DNA from: G963677325 sp963677325
GTDB taxonomy: Bacteria; Bacteroidota; Bacteroidia; Bacteroidales; Prolixibacteraceae
Assembly: GCA_963677325.2 (NCBI GenBank)
Contig: CAXXGM010000007.1
Coordinates: 124,001 to 188,000 of the forward strand
Length of the DNA stretch: 64,000 nucleotides
Direction: 5' to 3'
Under the pieces are notes generated by a model that worked only from the letters and a program-made list of their open reading frames with translations, searched no databases and was not told where the DNA came from. The position numbers and the translations under genes are program-made. Of the stretch, positions 8,341 through 16,624 are shown in pieces. Position 1 is the stretch's first letter; every line of letters begins with the position of its first letter.

Positions 8341-9552
8341 TTGTTAAGCATAAAGCCTATTTTTATGCACCCTCTGCGTCTGATTTTATATTCTCTTCTG
8401 ATCCTTTTAACCTGCATTCTTTACAACAGATGTAAAGAGAAGGGCTTTGAGGAGGAGGGTGATGTCTTTATCAGCGGTAAAGAGGGAGTGGCGTGTTTCA
8501 GGATCCCCTCATTGATTACAACTACAAAAGGAACATTGATCGCGATATGCGACGCCAGAAGATCAAGGTGTTCTGATCCCCCTAACAACATTGACCTTGC
8601 CATGAAGCGCAGTTACGATAACGGTAAAACCTGGACTCAGATAAAATTCATTGCCAACTACCCTGGTGAAGAAGCAGCCGGTACCGTTTCTCTAACCGTT
8701 GACAGGCAAACCGGTACGATCTGGCTGTTTTTTAATTACATGGTTCCAAAAAATGGTTTTAAAACGGGAATGCTGAACAAATTTAAAACCAATGAAGATT
8801 ATAACAACTGGAGGACCATTTACATAAGGGCCATGAAAAGTGATGACGATGGTGAAAACTGGTCAGAACCTGTGGATCTTACTTACCTGAAAAAAACATT
8901 TTGGGATTATTTCATCACGGCCCCCGGAACAGGTATTCAGACCCGAAACGGAAGAATTTTGATTGCCACTTATTCCAGCCGTGCCCAATATAGTATAAGT
9001 TCCTGCCAGCTCATCTACAGTGATGATCATGGCAAATCATGGAACATCGGACATTCTACCGGAGAATATTCTATTGAACCTCAGATCGTGGAGCTTGAAG
9101 ACGGCTCCCTGATGATGAACATGAGACAGAACAGGGAAAACGGACACCGGAAGTTTGCCATATCAAAGGATGGTGGTATCACATGGACTGAACCTGCTGA
9201 TGAAAATACTCAGCCGGAGCCAATCTCCGGTTGTCAGGCCAGCATGATCCGGTTTACCTCCAAAAAGGACGGAAGCAACAAGAACCGTCTTCTTTTCTCG
9301 AATCCGGCCAGCCCAATGAACAGAGAAAATATGACCATCCGCATGAGCTACGATGAAGGAGTTTCCTGGCCAGTTTCAAGAATTCTTCATAAAGGCCCAT
9401 CCGCTTATTCCAGCATGACCGTTTTACCTGATCGTACAATTGGTATTCTCTATGAAAAAGGAGAAAAATCCAGCAATGAGAAAATTTCCTTTGCCCGGTT
9501 TGATATTGGCTGGCTTACCGGAGGAAAAGACAACATCGATTGGGCTAATTAG
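8341..9552 (+). CDS. nanH: exo-sialidase (BNR/Asp-box repeat, GH33-like)
   Basis: A secreted sialidase-like six-bladed propeller of about 400 aa that would release terminal sialic acids from glycoconjugates. Seen: N-terminal lipoprotein or signal segment (LILYSLLILLTCIL), the arginine-triad RIP motif (CFRIPSL near residue 52), and Asp-boxes SYDNGKTW, SDDDGENW, SDDHGKSW, SKDGGITW and SYDEGVSW spaced along the chain. The longest frame opens at a TTG; the ATG at 8365 (MHPLRLILYS) gives a cleaner signal peptide and is the better start. No sialic acid catabolism genes are in the window. Family confidence is high; substrate range is inferred. Confidence 0.88.
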   Translation: MLSIKPIFMHPLRLILYSLLILLTCILYNRCKEKGFEEEGDVFISGKEGVACFRIPSLITTTKGTLIAICDARRSRCSDPPNNIDLAMKRSYDNGKTWTQIKFIANYPGEEAAGTVSLTVDRQTGTIWLFFNYMVPKNGFKTGMLNKFKTNEDYNNWRTIYIRAMKSDDDGENWSEPVDLTYLKKTFWDYFITAPGTGIQTRNGRILIATYSSRAQYSISSCQLIYSDDHGKSWNIGHSTGEYSIEPQIVELEDGSLMMNMRQNRENGHRKFAISKDGGITWTEPADENTQPEPISGCQASMIRFTSKKDGSNKNRLLFSNPASPMNRENMTIRMSYDEGVSWPVSRILHKGPSAYSSMTVLPDRTIGILYEKGEKSSNEKISFARFDIGWLTGGKDNIDWAN

Positions 9553-9831
9553 TGCTCAGCTCCGGATACAATGAAAATACAATTCAATTGAAGTATTCGT
9601 CATTAAAAGTTGCTTTCCACCTATTGTTTTTCCAACTTTTACGAAGAGACTCGTCCTGAATTTCCCCTTTTCCCCAATTCCCCTTTTCCTATTTTTGCAA
9701 TTAATTTATATGATAAGTGGAAATGCTCTGCCAACCCGGACGAGATCTTCCTTATTTTTCAGCAAACGATAAGTCAGCAGTTTTTAAAAGGATATGCTGA
9801 TTCTGATTCGGTATATGACAATTCATAATTT

Positions 9832-10861
9832 AACGTGAGTTCGATCTAAGCAAAGTTGTGAACAAGTTTATCATCAATTATTTCCAGGTTCAGGGAGGGC
9901 TTTTTTGGCAAATAAGAATAAGCGATTAAACCTGAGATAAGGTTTGTGATAAAATTTTCAAAGCTTCTGTGTCTGGTGTGTTCTATCTGGCAGATATTCT
10001 TTAGTTCATCGTTTACTGTTTCAATTAAAGCTCTCTTTTTCAGTATTATTTTATCCTGGATAAGCATTAACGAGTTTTTCATGTTCTTTCTTGGTTTGGT
10101 GATTAGGTGTATTCCATCAATAAAAAGATCTTCGAATAAGCTTTTGGAGATATAACCTTTGTCTCCAAATAATTTGCCGAAAATACTATCGTGAAAAGTC
10201 TTGTTTTTCAATGGCTCCCTGTCATCAACATTTCCTTGAGTGAAAAGGAAATTCAGTATCTCGCCCTTGTCGTTAATGACAATATGAAGTTTAAAGCCAA
10301 AGAACCAACCTATTGAACACTGCCCCTTAGTTGCCATACCTTTAAAAACCTTGTGAGATTTTTCCCTTCTTATATGACCAGACCCTCAGTGGAGTAGAAT
10401 CAATAAAAGAAACTCCGGTACACTTTCCTAAGCAGCAGAATTGAAGAAAAAGGACCATCGGCATAAGAGCTTTCTGCTGAAGTTCTACAAACCGGTTGTA
10501 GGATACAGTTTGAGGAAACTCAGATTACAGATGTTTTTGAACATAAAAGAGATAGAAGTGTTTAAAGTTCCTGTATTGCCTCTGATGAAAAAGGATCATA
10601 ATGGTAATGACTTCACTATCAGAGAGTACAAATTTTCTATTTCTGGTCTTTTTAGCCGTTGTTTTTGGAAGAACATGTCCCTGCTTTACTTTATAAAATT
10701 TATTGCAAAATTCATCCACTAAATAGAAAATTTTGGTAGTTTTAGCTTCCATAAAATAATAAGGTATTTTGTTTTAAATATTTGATCTTTAGACAGTTAA
10801 ATATAAACAAAACCTTGTTATTTGCAAAATATTTTATAATTTTTTACATCGAACTCACGTT
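9832..10861 (-). mobile_element. decayed IS982-family insertion sequence
   Basis: About 1030 bp bounded by inverted repeats: AACGTGAGTTCGATCTAAG on the left (9832-9850) and its near-complement ACATCGAACTCACGTTA on the right (to 10861). The minus strand carries a broken IS982-type transposase. No convincing 8-bp target duplication is visible. The same terminal sequence bounds the MITEs at 13740-13975 and ~16625-16863, which makes this the likely parent type. Confidence 0.85.
9846..10752 (-). pseudogene. IS982-family transposase, inactivated
   Basis: Reading from 10752 down, residues 1-75 are open (MEAKTTKIFYLVDEFCNKFY). An in-frame TAA at 10525-10527 interrupts the chain after YVQKHL, but the same frame goes on with SEFPQTVSYNRFVELQQKA and VSFIDSTPLRV, the catalytic-Asp segment. 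Near 10378-10379 one extra C shifts the frame. The chain resumes as MATKGQCSIGWFFGFKLH (the WFFGFK box of IS982 transposases), LFGDKGYISK and KKRALIETVNDELKN with the last acidic residue, ending at 9846. Total length of about 302 codons fits an IS982 transposase. With one nonsense codon and one frameshift it should be inactive. The C-terminal part (9846-10337) can still be read as a 163-aa frame. Confidence 0.87.
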
Positions 10862-11180
10862 AAACTATTATTAGCACCGCATATTGGCGGTTCAGTTTTA
10901 GCAGGCTGGCCGGGGAAATAATACCGACATCGTTTGCCCGATGTACTCTGATATTAAATACATGAAAAGTTAAAAGTTTTGGAACAGGCGATACCGTATG
11001 TTCGTCCCTGGGAATTTTGGAACAGGACCGATGTCAGGTGGTTGAGCCTATCGGATTAAAGCAGACAGGGAATCCGGGTTCAGGGGCTGAGGCCTTTAAG
11101 CGTAAGTGCTTAAATAATCGCCCCGAAGATTTTGATCCCAGGATGACAAAGAAACAACAACATCCCAAAGATGCATTCAA

Positions 11181-11377
11181 ATGATTCAATGTAATATCAA
11201 CCTTCCCATTTTATCGGCAGGAAAACACACCGCCGAAATTATGCAGGATGGTGTGAACGTCAACCAGAACGAGGTTGACTACAAAAGGTCAGTACAACAG
11301 TTGATACCAATACCAAATTGCATATCCAACCGGCCTCTGGGGGAGGATGGCCAGCCATCATATCAAGGCAATTTTAA
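11181..11377 (+). pseudogene. remnant of a GH97 (alpha-glucosidase/galactosidase) C-terminus
   Basis: About 65 codons resemble the C-terminal beta-domain of GH97 enzymes. The first frame gives INLPILSAGKHTAEIMQDGV followed by NVNQNEVDYKRSVQQL. After a one-base loss near 11303 the next frame gives DTNTKLHIQPASGGGWPAII and SRQF, then TAA at 11375-11377. The DG-N-DY pattern and the GGGW tail are typical of the family end. Nothing upstream (10862-11180) restores the catalytic barrel, so this is a relic, perhaps truncated when the IS982 element arrived. The continuous 73-aa frame at 11181-11402 is an artefact of the shift. Confidence 0.6.
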
Positions 11378-11398
11378 CACTATTAATTACGATAAAAA

Positions 11399-13381
11399 AT
11401 GAAGACACTCAATTGCATCATCCTATTAACCCTGTTTAGCTCAACAGTATTTGCCCAAAACACTAAACGTTGGGGCTTGTCTGAAGATCAGGGCATTTAC
11501 TGGTATGTTAAAAAAGGTTCAGCTCACAGAGACCACATCGAAATGAGCGGTTTGCAGGTTTCAGCCGTCGTCGATTACGGAGTAGACGACAACAGGGAAT
11601 TGTCCATGAAGAAAAAGCTGGTTTTCCCCATGCTGCGTACCATCCCGAACAATACTCACGCCAGCCTGATCGTCGATTTCAATGATCCGGGCCAGTTGGA
11701 GATAAAAGTCAACGGATCGAAGTTGCAGGAATATCCACAGTCGTTCGGTTTAAAGGGGAAACTCACTGTAAACAGCACGACCAATAGTCAGCTCGAAACA
11801 CAGCGGACCATCTTCCCATCGGTTGATAAGCCTGCCCTGATTGAAATCATCACCCTTAAAAACAAAGGGACTACTCCTTGCACGGTGGGAATCGAAAACA
11901 AGAGCCAGCCAGTGGAAACCGATCCGGCCAAAGGAGTGTATGGGAAATACATTGTTCGGATGGACATAAAAGCGGTAGGTCAGCACATTATTCCCCCCGG
12001 TGAAGAATTTATTTTTTCTTCCGTTTATTCAGGTCGGAAATTGTGCGAGGAAGCCTATGGTTATTCTCCCGAATTTGAGGTTGCTAAACGTGATAAGTTC
12101 GTCACCGAAGTTTTCAGCAACCTTGTACTCGAAACACCCAACGACACCATCAACTGCGAATTTTCCTTTGCCAAATTGCGGGCCACTGAAAGTATCTACG
12201 ATACCAAAGGCGGGTTGATGCACGGACCGGGAGGAGGATCTTACTATGCCGCCATCTGGGCCAATGACCAGGCCGAGTATACCAACCCGTTTTTCCCTTT
12301 TTTAGGGAACATTAACGGCAACGAATCGGCCATCAATGCTTACCGTCATTTTGCACGATTTACTAACCCGGAGTATAAACCTATCCCCAGCTCAATTATT
12401 GCCGAGGGAACAGACATTTGGAATGGGGCCGGCGACCGCGGCGACATGGCTATGATTGCCTACGGTGCATCCAGGTATTGCCTCGCGACTGGTAAAAAGG
12501 AGATTGCCAGAGAGCTGTGGCCGTTGATTACCTGGTGTTTTGAATACCTTGAACGAAAGAAAACGTCCGATGGAGTGATCGCTTCGGACAACGACGAGCT
12601 GGAAGGCCGTTTTTATGCTGGGAAGGTGAACCTTTCGACCAATAGTCTGGCTTATGGTGGTTACCTAAGTGCAGCAAATCTGGCCGTTGAAATGGGAAAT
12701 ACATTAATGGCAGATAACTATCGCCAAAATGCACGTGAATTAAGGATTTCCATTGAAAAATACTTCGGTGCTAACGTGCAGGGCTTTAATACCTACAAAT
12801 ACCACAAGGATAACGACAAACTCCGGGCATGGATTTGCCTTCCGCTGGTGATGGGTATTACCGAACGCAAGGAAGAAACCATCAAAGCCCTATTCTCACC
12901 CTTGCTGTGGACTTCCAACGGAATACTGACCGAGGCGGGCAGCACCACCTTTTGGGATCGCTCCACGCTGTATGCCTTCCGTGGATTGTTAGCCAGCGGT
13001 GCTACCGACAAGTGCATGAAGTATTTCAGCTATTATTCTACCACCCGTTTGTTAGGAGAGCATGTGCCTTATCCTGTGGAAGCCTGGCCCGAAGGCGGCC
13101 AACGACATCTTTCAGCCGAAAGTGCCTTGTATTGCCGTGCGGTAATAGAAGGATTGTTTGGGATCAATCCCACTGGGCTGAATAAATTCACCTTGGCCCC
13201 ATGGTTGCCTAAAGGCTGGGATTACATGAACCTTCGCAACATCAGAGCATTTGACCGGACATTCGATATTGAAGTGAACCGGAAAGGGGCAGTAGAAATT
13301 ATAACCGTAAAAATGGGGAAAAGAACTTTAATTACGAAAAGATGGGATAAAATAGAACCTGTAGCTATTGTCCTCCCCTGA
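11399..13381 (+). CDS. secreted six-hairpin (alpha/alpha toroid) glycosidase
   Basis: A 660-aa secreted enzyme with a signal peptide (cleavage after TVFAQ, residue 20). Residues ~30-240 form a beta-rich N-terminal domain; residues ~250-600 carry the helical repeats of six-hairpin glycosidases. Seen: GPGGGSYYAAIWANDQAEYT near residue 275, EGTDIWNGAGDRGDMAMIAYGASRY split over residues ~335-360, ASDNDELEGRF near residue 395, and PVEAWPEGGQRHLSAESALY near residue 560. The acidic clusters are candidates for catalytic residues. The overall plan resembles GH78/GH95/GH65-type folds, but I cannot place it in a numbered family. It immediately follows the GH97 relic. Confidence 0.72.
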   Translation: MKTLNCIILLTLFSSTVFAQNTKRWGLSEDQGIYWYVKKGSAHRDHIEMSGLQVSAVVDYGVDDNRELSMKKKLVFPMLRTIPNNTHASLIVDFNDPGQLEIKVNGSKLQEYPQSFGLKGKLTVNSTTNSQLETQRTIFPSVDKPALIEIITLKNKGTTPCTVGIENKSQPVETDPAKGVYGKYIVRMDIKAVGQHIIPPGEEFIFSSVYSGRKLCEEAYGYSPEFEVAKRDKFVTEVFSNLVLETPNDTINCEFSFAKLRATESIYDTKGGLMHGPGGGSYYAAIWANDQAEYTNPFFPFLGNINGNESAINAYRHFARFTNPEYKPIPSSIIAEGTDIWNGAGDRGDMAMIAYGASRYCLATGKKEIARELWPLITWCFEYLERKKTSDGVIASDNDELEGRFYAGKVNLSTNSLAYGGYLSAANLAVEMGNTLMADNYRQNARELRISIEKYFGANVQGFNTYKYHKDNDKLRAWICLPLVMGITERKEETIKALFSPLLWTSNGILTEAGSTTFWDRSTLYAFRGLLASGATDKCMKYFSYYSTTRLLGEHVPYPVEAWPEGGQRHLSAESALYCRAVIEGLFGINPTGLNKFTLAPWLPKGWDYMNLRNIRAFDRTFDIEVNRKGAVEIITVKMGKRTLITKRWDKIEPVAIVLP

Positions 13382-13739
13382 AAATTAAATAAAAGCCGTG
13401 AGTATACCAGTTTGGTCAGAGTTTTTCCCTGAAAGTGTTTAGAATTGCTGACTTCTGATTGGACTGTTATGCCCCGGCAATATTATACGAGGCCGATTGT
13501 TGAAAAAGTTGGGTGGCGTTAGGACAAAACACCTGAGGTAATCTCCTAAAAGGGTAGACTACTGATTAATATACAATCTGTAACCGTTGAACTAACTTTT
13601 ACCAAAACAGATCACGATGAATATAAATACAAATACCTGGAATAAAATACGATACAGGAGACTGTCACGTTCGGTTCTGTGAGAGGCTTGGGTTGAAATG
13701 TCTTTGCCTGCTCACGATATGGTGATGTGGGGAGATTAA
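13382..13739. other. gene-free stretch with group II intron relic at its end
   Basis: No ORF with protein-like character is present. The right end (13656-13718) holds a group II intron-like 3' segment, listed separately. The remaining ~270 bp could be degraded intron or insertion DNA, but I see no 5' intron boundary. Confidence 0.4.
13656..13718 (+). ncRNA. group II intron 3' end relic (domains V-VI)
   Basis: The run AGGAGACTGTCACGTTCGGT, followed by TCTGTGAGAGGCTTGGGTTG then AAATGTCTTTGCCTGCTCAC, closely follows the 3' end of bacterial group II introns. Domain V right arm is CACG-T-CGGTTC, the linker is TGTGAGAGG, and domain VI is a G-rich/C-rich hairpin ending CCTxCTC. The left arm of domain V, which should read GAGCC and pair with GGTTC, is not conserved (AAAATACGATAC). 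The usual branch-point A in CCTACTC is G here. No reverse transcriptase gene is adjacent. I read this as a dead 3' remnant. Confidence 0.5.
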
Positions 13740-13975
13740 TAACGTGAGTTCGATCTAAGGAATAGATAACCTAATCTGCCGAAAACACCTCAGTAGTCAT
13801 GGTCGAGGGAGAAAAACCAACCTAATTACCTAATTTAATCAGGTAATTAGGTTAGTGAAAGCGTAAAATTAATCCCATCTAAGGTGTTTTTTTTAAGATT
13901 AGGTTATCGAAGACAACATTAACGCTCAAACAATCAAGCACTGTCTTATTCATTGCTTAGATCGAGCTCAGGTTA
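13740..13975 (+). mobile_element. IS982-derived MITE, copy 1 (~236 bp)
   Basis: The left end TAACGTGAGTTCGATCTAAG equals the left end of the IS982 relic at 9832. The right end CTTAGATCGAGCTCAGGTTA is a variant of the complementary end. Inside is a symmetrical layout: subterminal GATAACCTAATCT and AGATTAGGTTATC, AACACCTCAGTAG, and a central palindrome CCTAATTACCT...AGGTAATTAGG. No ORF. The second copy at ~16625-16863 is inverted. Confidence 0.85.
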
Positions 13976-14045
13976 ATAGAATAATCTATTAAACCTCTTC
14001 CGTAATTCTCTTATAACGGTTTCCGTTTTTAGCTTCTATTTGTTT

Positions 14046-14053
14046 TATCTTTG
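14046..14053 (+). promoter_or_regulatory. Bacteroidota-type -7 box upstream of the S1 protein gene
   Basis: TATCTTTG matches the TAnnTTTG -7 consensus and ends 23 bases before the TTG start at 14077, in the spacer right of MITE copy 1. No clear -33 TTTG was found. Confidence 0.45.
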
Positions 14054-14076
14054 TACAATACAAATATTCAAGAGAT

Positions 14077-14910
14077 TTGATTCAGATAGGAAAATACAAC
14101 ACCCTTGCGGTGGTAAAGAAGGTGGATTTTGGGGTCTACCTGGATGGCGGTGATCAGGGTGAAATCCTGATGCCGGTTCGCTATGTTCCTGAAGGAGCTG
14201 AAATTGGTGACCAGGTTGAGGTATTTATTTATCTTGATTCGGAAGACCGCCTGATCGCTACTACCGAGAAACCTTATGCTCAGGTTGGCGAATTTGCCAT
14301 GCTCAGGGTTAAATCCGTCGATCGTTTTGGCGCTTTCCTGGATTGGGGATTGATGAAAGATCTGCTCGTTCCTTTCCGTGAACAAAAAATAAATATGGTC
14401 GAGGGGCGTTCTTACCTTGTTTACATTTACGTGGACGAGGAATCCGGCCGTATTGCCGCTTCTGCAAAACTTAATAAGTTCCTGGGGAAAAGTGTTCCCC
14501 AATATCAACCCGGTGAAGAAGTCGATCTTATTTTGGAAAGTGAGGGCGACCTGGGTTATAACGCCATCATCAACAATAGCCATTTAGGGATACTTTACGA
14601 GAATGAAGTATTCGAGCAGCTTGAAAAAGGACAGAAAATCAAGGGATATATCAAAAAAATCCGGGAAGATCAAAAGATAGACCTTTCACTCTATAAACCC
14701 GGATACGAGAAAGTGGATCCTGTGGCCCAAAGTATTCTGGATAGGCTGAAACAGAAAGGCGGAGTCCTGAACGTCACTGATAAAAGCGATGCAGGCATTA
14801 TTTATGATTTGTTCGGAGTAAGCAAAAAAACCTTCAAAAAGGCCATTGGGGCCCTTTACAGGAAGAGACTCATTCTTCTTGAGCCTGATAAAATCAAATT
14901 AAACAACTGA
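14077..14910 (+). CDS. cvfB: S1 RNA-binding domain protein, CvfB-like
   Basis: A 277-aa cytosolic protein with the CvfB plan: three consecutive S1-like OB folds and a C-terminal winged helix. Seen: IGKYNTLAVVKKVDFGVYLD at the N-terminus, a second S1 unit (EFAMLRVKSVDRFGAFLDWG near residue 73), a third unit with INNSHLGILYENEVFEQLEK near residue 165, and the helix-turn-helix tail SDAGIIYDLFGVSKKTFKKA near residue 235. The frame opens at TTG (MIQIGKYN), which fits the family N-terminus; no better ATG exists. It probably binds RNA and affects post-transcriptional control. It lies between the two inverted MITE copies. Confidence 0.88.
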   Translation: MIQIGKYNTLAVVKKVDFGVYLDGGDQGEILMPVRYVPEGAEIGDQVEVFIYLDSEDRLIATTEKPYAQVGEFAMLRVKSVDRFGAFLDWGLMKDLLVPFREQKINMVEGRSYLVYIYVDEESGRIAASAKLNKFLGKSVPQYQPGEEVDLILESEGDLGYNAIINNSHLGILYENEVFEQLEKGQKIKGYIKKIREDQKIDLSLYKPGYEKVDPVAQSILDRLKQKGGVLNVTDKSDAGIIYDLFGVSKKTFKKAIGALYRKRLILLEPDKIKLNN

Positions 14911-14998
14911 TCTTCTCAAAATACCAAAACCGTGTTTTGGGAGGTATTAATGTGTATTATGTGTATACTATTTGTACCGTAATTGTAATAAAATATTC

Positions 14999-15084
14999 CC
15001 GGTTCTGTAGACAAGGCACTGCCTTGTCTCATCCCTCACCCATACCACCGGCAATAATGGGCACTGCCTTGTCTACAGAACCGG
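14999..15084. repeat. long intergenic hairpin with nested palindrome
   Basis: A perfect 20-bp inverted repeat: CCGGTTCTGTAGACAAGGCA at 14999-15018 and its complement at 15065-15084, with a 46-base loop. The left arm also forms a nested palindrome at 15008-15028 (AGACAAGGCA-C-TGCCTTGTCT), so two hairpins compete. It lies 89 bp past the S1 gene stop. There is no T-run, so it is not a plain terminator; it is more like a REP/MITE fragment. Confidence 0.75.
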
Positions 15085-15181
15085 TCACTGGCATAAGTGC
15101 TAACTAAGGCTTGGCATGGCGCAGATACGGGAGTTTTGGCAATAATTCATAATTTTCTCAAAAGATTTTCCCCAAAAGTTC

Positions 15182-15189
15182 TATATTTG
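15182..15189 (+). promoter_or_regulatory. -7 promoter box before the 381-aa secreted protein
   Basis: TATATTTG exactly fits TAnnTTTG and lies 51 bases before the ATG at 15241. The expected -33 TTTG is not clear (TTTTCCCC occurs at about the right distance). Confidence 0.5.
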
Positions 15190-15240
15190 AGTCTGATTAA
15201 ACCCTTAACCGTATTTACGGTCAAAGTTATTTAAATATTC

Positions 15241-16386
15241 ATGAGAAGAATTGCTTTACTATTTACCTTTTTAATTGTTGCTGGGAATTTTTTATATGGT
15301 CAGAACAGTTCCGGCCATCAAAAAAAGACCTCCTCCTTTTTCCCGATTGCGGTTTGGTTCCAAAATCCCTCCAATGCTGCTGCCTATAAAGCTCTTGGAA
15401 TAAATATGTATGTTGGAGTAAATCTGGATCAGGAGAAGCTTGATCAGTTGAAAAAGATCAATATGAAGGTGATTGCGCCGATGAATAAATTTGGATTGGA
15501 GCATGTGAGCGATTCCATTATTTATGCCTGGATGCAAACAGATGAACCTGACAATGCACAGGCCCGGAAGGGCAGCAAAGGTTTTGAGCCCTGCATTGAT
15601 CCGGCTGTTATTATCAAAAATTACGAAGAAATAAAGAAACGTGATCCTTCGCGTCCTGTTTACCTTAACCTGGGGATGGGAGTATCAAATACCGGCTGGC
15701 ATGGACGAGGTGAGTGTGCCGGGAGATACGATATGTATAAAATTTCCAACAACGGTTATCTGAAGGGTTGCGACATAGCTTCTTTCGATATTTATCCTGT
15801 AAACACGACTGATAAAGTTTTTAAAGACAAACTTTGGTATGTGCCCAAAGGAATTGACAGTTTAAAGGTCTGGTCAGCTAACACGAAACCTGTTTGGTGC
15901 TGGATTGAATGTACCCGCATCGGCGAAGATTGCAGAAGAAAACCTACAGTTTCGGAAGTAAAATCAGAGGTTTGGATGGCCTTAATACACGGAGCCAATG
16001 GATTTGGATATTTCTGCCATACCTTTACTCCTACCTATACTGAAGCCGGTCTCTTTAAAGATCCCGGGATGATGGAAGCCATTAGAGAAATCAATAAGCA
16101 GGTTACTGCTTTAGCACCCGAACTGAACAGTCCAGGTACTCCCGGATATGCGACCGCCGTCAGCAGTAATCCTTCAGTTCCTGTGGATATCATGACTAAA
16201 AATTACAGGGGTGCTGATTATATTTTCTCCGTTGCAATGCGTGATGGCAGTACAACCGTGGAATTTAATGTGAAATCAGGGAAAAAAGCTGAGGTTATTG
16301 GCGAGAACAGGAGCATCAAAATAAGAAGGGGAAAATTCAGTGATGAGTTTGCTCCTTTTGGGGTTCATTTATACAAGATAAAATAG
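15241..16386 (+). CDS. secreted TIM-barrel glycoside-hydrolase-like protein
   Basis: A 381-aa protein with a clean signal peptide (cleavage near FLYGQ, residue 21). The mature part reads like a small (beta/alpha)8 barrel of the beta-galactosidase/glycosyl hydrolase clan: FFPIAVWFQNPSNAAAYKAL near residue 33, LGINMYVGVN, MKVIAPMNKFGLE, then YAWMQTDEPDNAQ near residue 95 with an acidic pair at a strand end, VYLNLGMGVSNTGW, CDIASFDIYPVN near residue 177, KPVWCWIECTRIGED near residue 217, and a C-terminal beta-domain (residues ~310-381). I do not recognise a numbered family. Candidate catalytic acids are in the DEP and WIE segments (inference). It follows a good promoter box and is flanked by mobile DNA. 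Confidence 0.65.
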   Translation: MRRIALLFTFLIVAGNFLYGQNSSGHQKKTSSFFPIAVWFQNPSNAAAYKALGINMYVGVNLDQEKLDQLKKINMKVIAPMNKFGLEHVSDSIIYAWMQTDEPDNAQARKGSKGFEPCIDPAVIIKNYEEIKKRDPSRPVYLNLGMGVSNTGWHGRGECAGRYDMYKISNNGYLKGCDIASFDIYPVNTTDKVFKDKLWYVPKGIDSLKVWSANTKPVWCWIECTRIGEDCRRKPTVSEVKSEVWMALIHGANGFGYFCHTFTPTYTEAGLFKDPGMMEAIREINKQVTALAPELNSPGTPGYATAVSSNPSVPVDIMTKNYRGADYIFSVAMRDGSTTVEFNVKSGKKAEVIGENRSIKIRRGKFSDEFAPFGVHLYKIK

Positions 16387-16481
16387 GTGCTTTGGTCAAA
16401 TCTGGTCATTAAAGGTCATCAGACCATTCAAAGGAACCGAGTCAATAGAAGTCATAGAAAATCATTAGGTCATTAAAAGAT

Positions 16482-16624
16482 TTAAGTAATTGGAATAAAA
16501 TAATGTCGTATGAGGCTTATAGGCTATTGGTGTTTATGTCAAAGATAAATATTATGATCCTTCAAACTAAAGTCTAAACTCCTTCATCCTAAAAATACGG
16601 CATTCTATTCTTGACATTACTTAA
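16482..16624. repeat. MITE-like repeat family B, copy 2 (~143 bp)
   Basis: Second copy of the block at 1408-1558: it starts TTAAGTAATTGGAATAAAAT, ends ATTCTTGACATTACTTAA, and has the same interior words with several substitutions and a short deletion. It directly abuts the IS982-type MITE copy 2, so two unrelated small elements sit back to back. Confidence 0.7.

Noticed and set aside
9610..9828. 72-aa plus-strand frame left of the IS982 element
   Set aside because: No ribosome site, no family similarity, low-complexity composition (repeated FPLFPNSPFP); judged non-coding.
10441..10722. 93-aa plus-strand frame within the IS982 element
   Set aside because: It is the antisense of the transposase reading frame; shadow.
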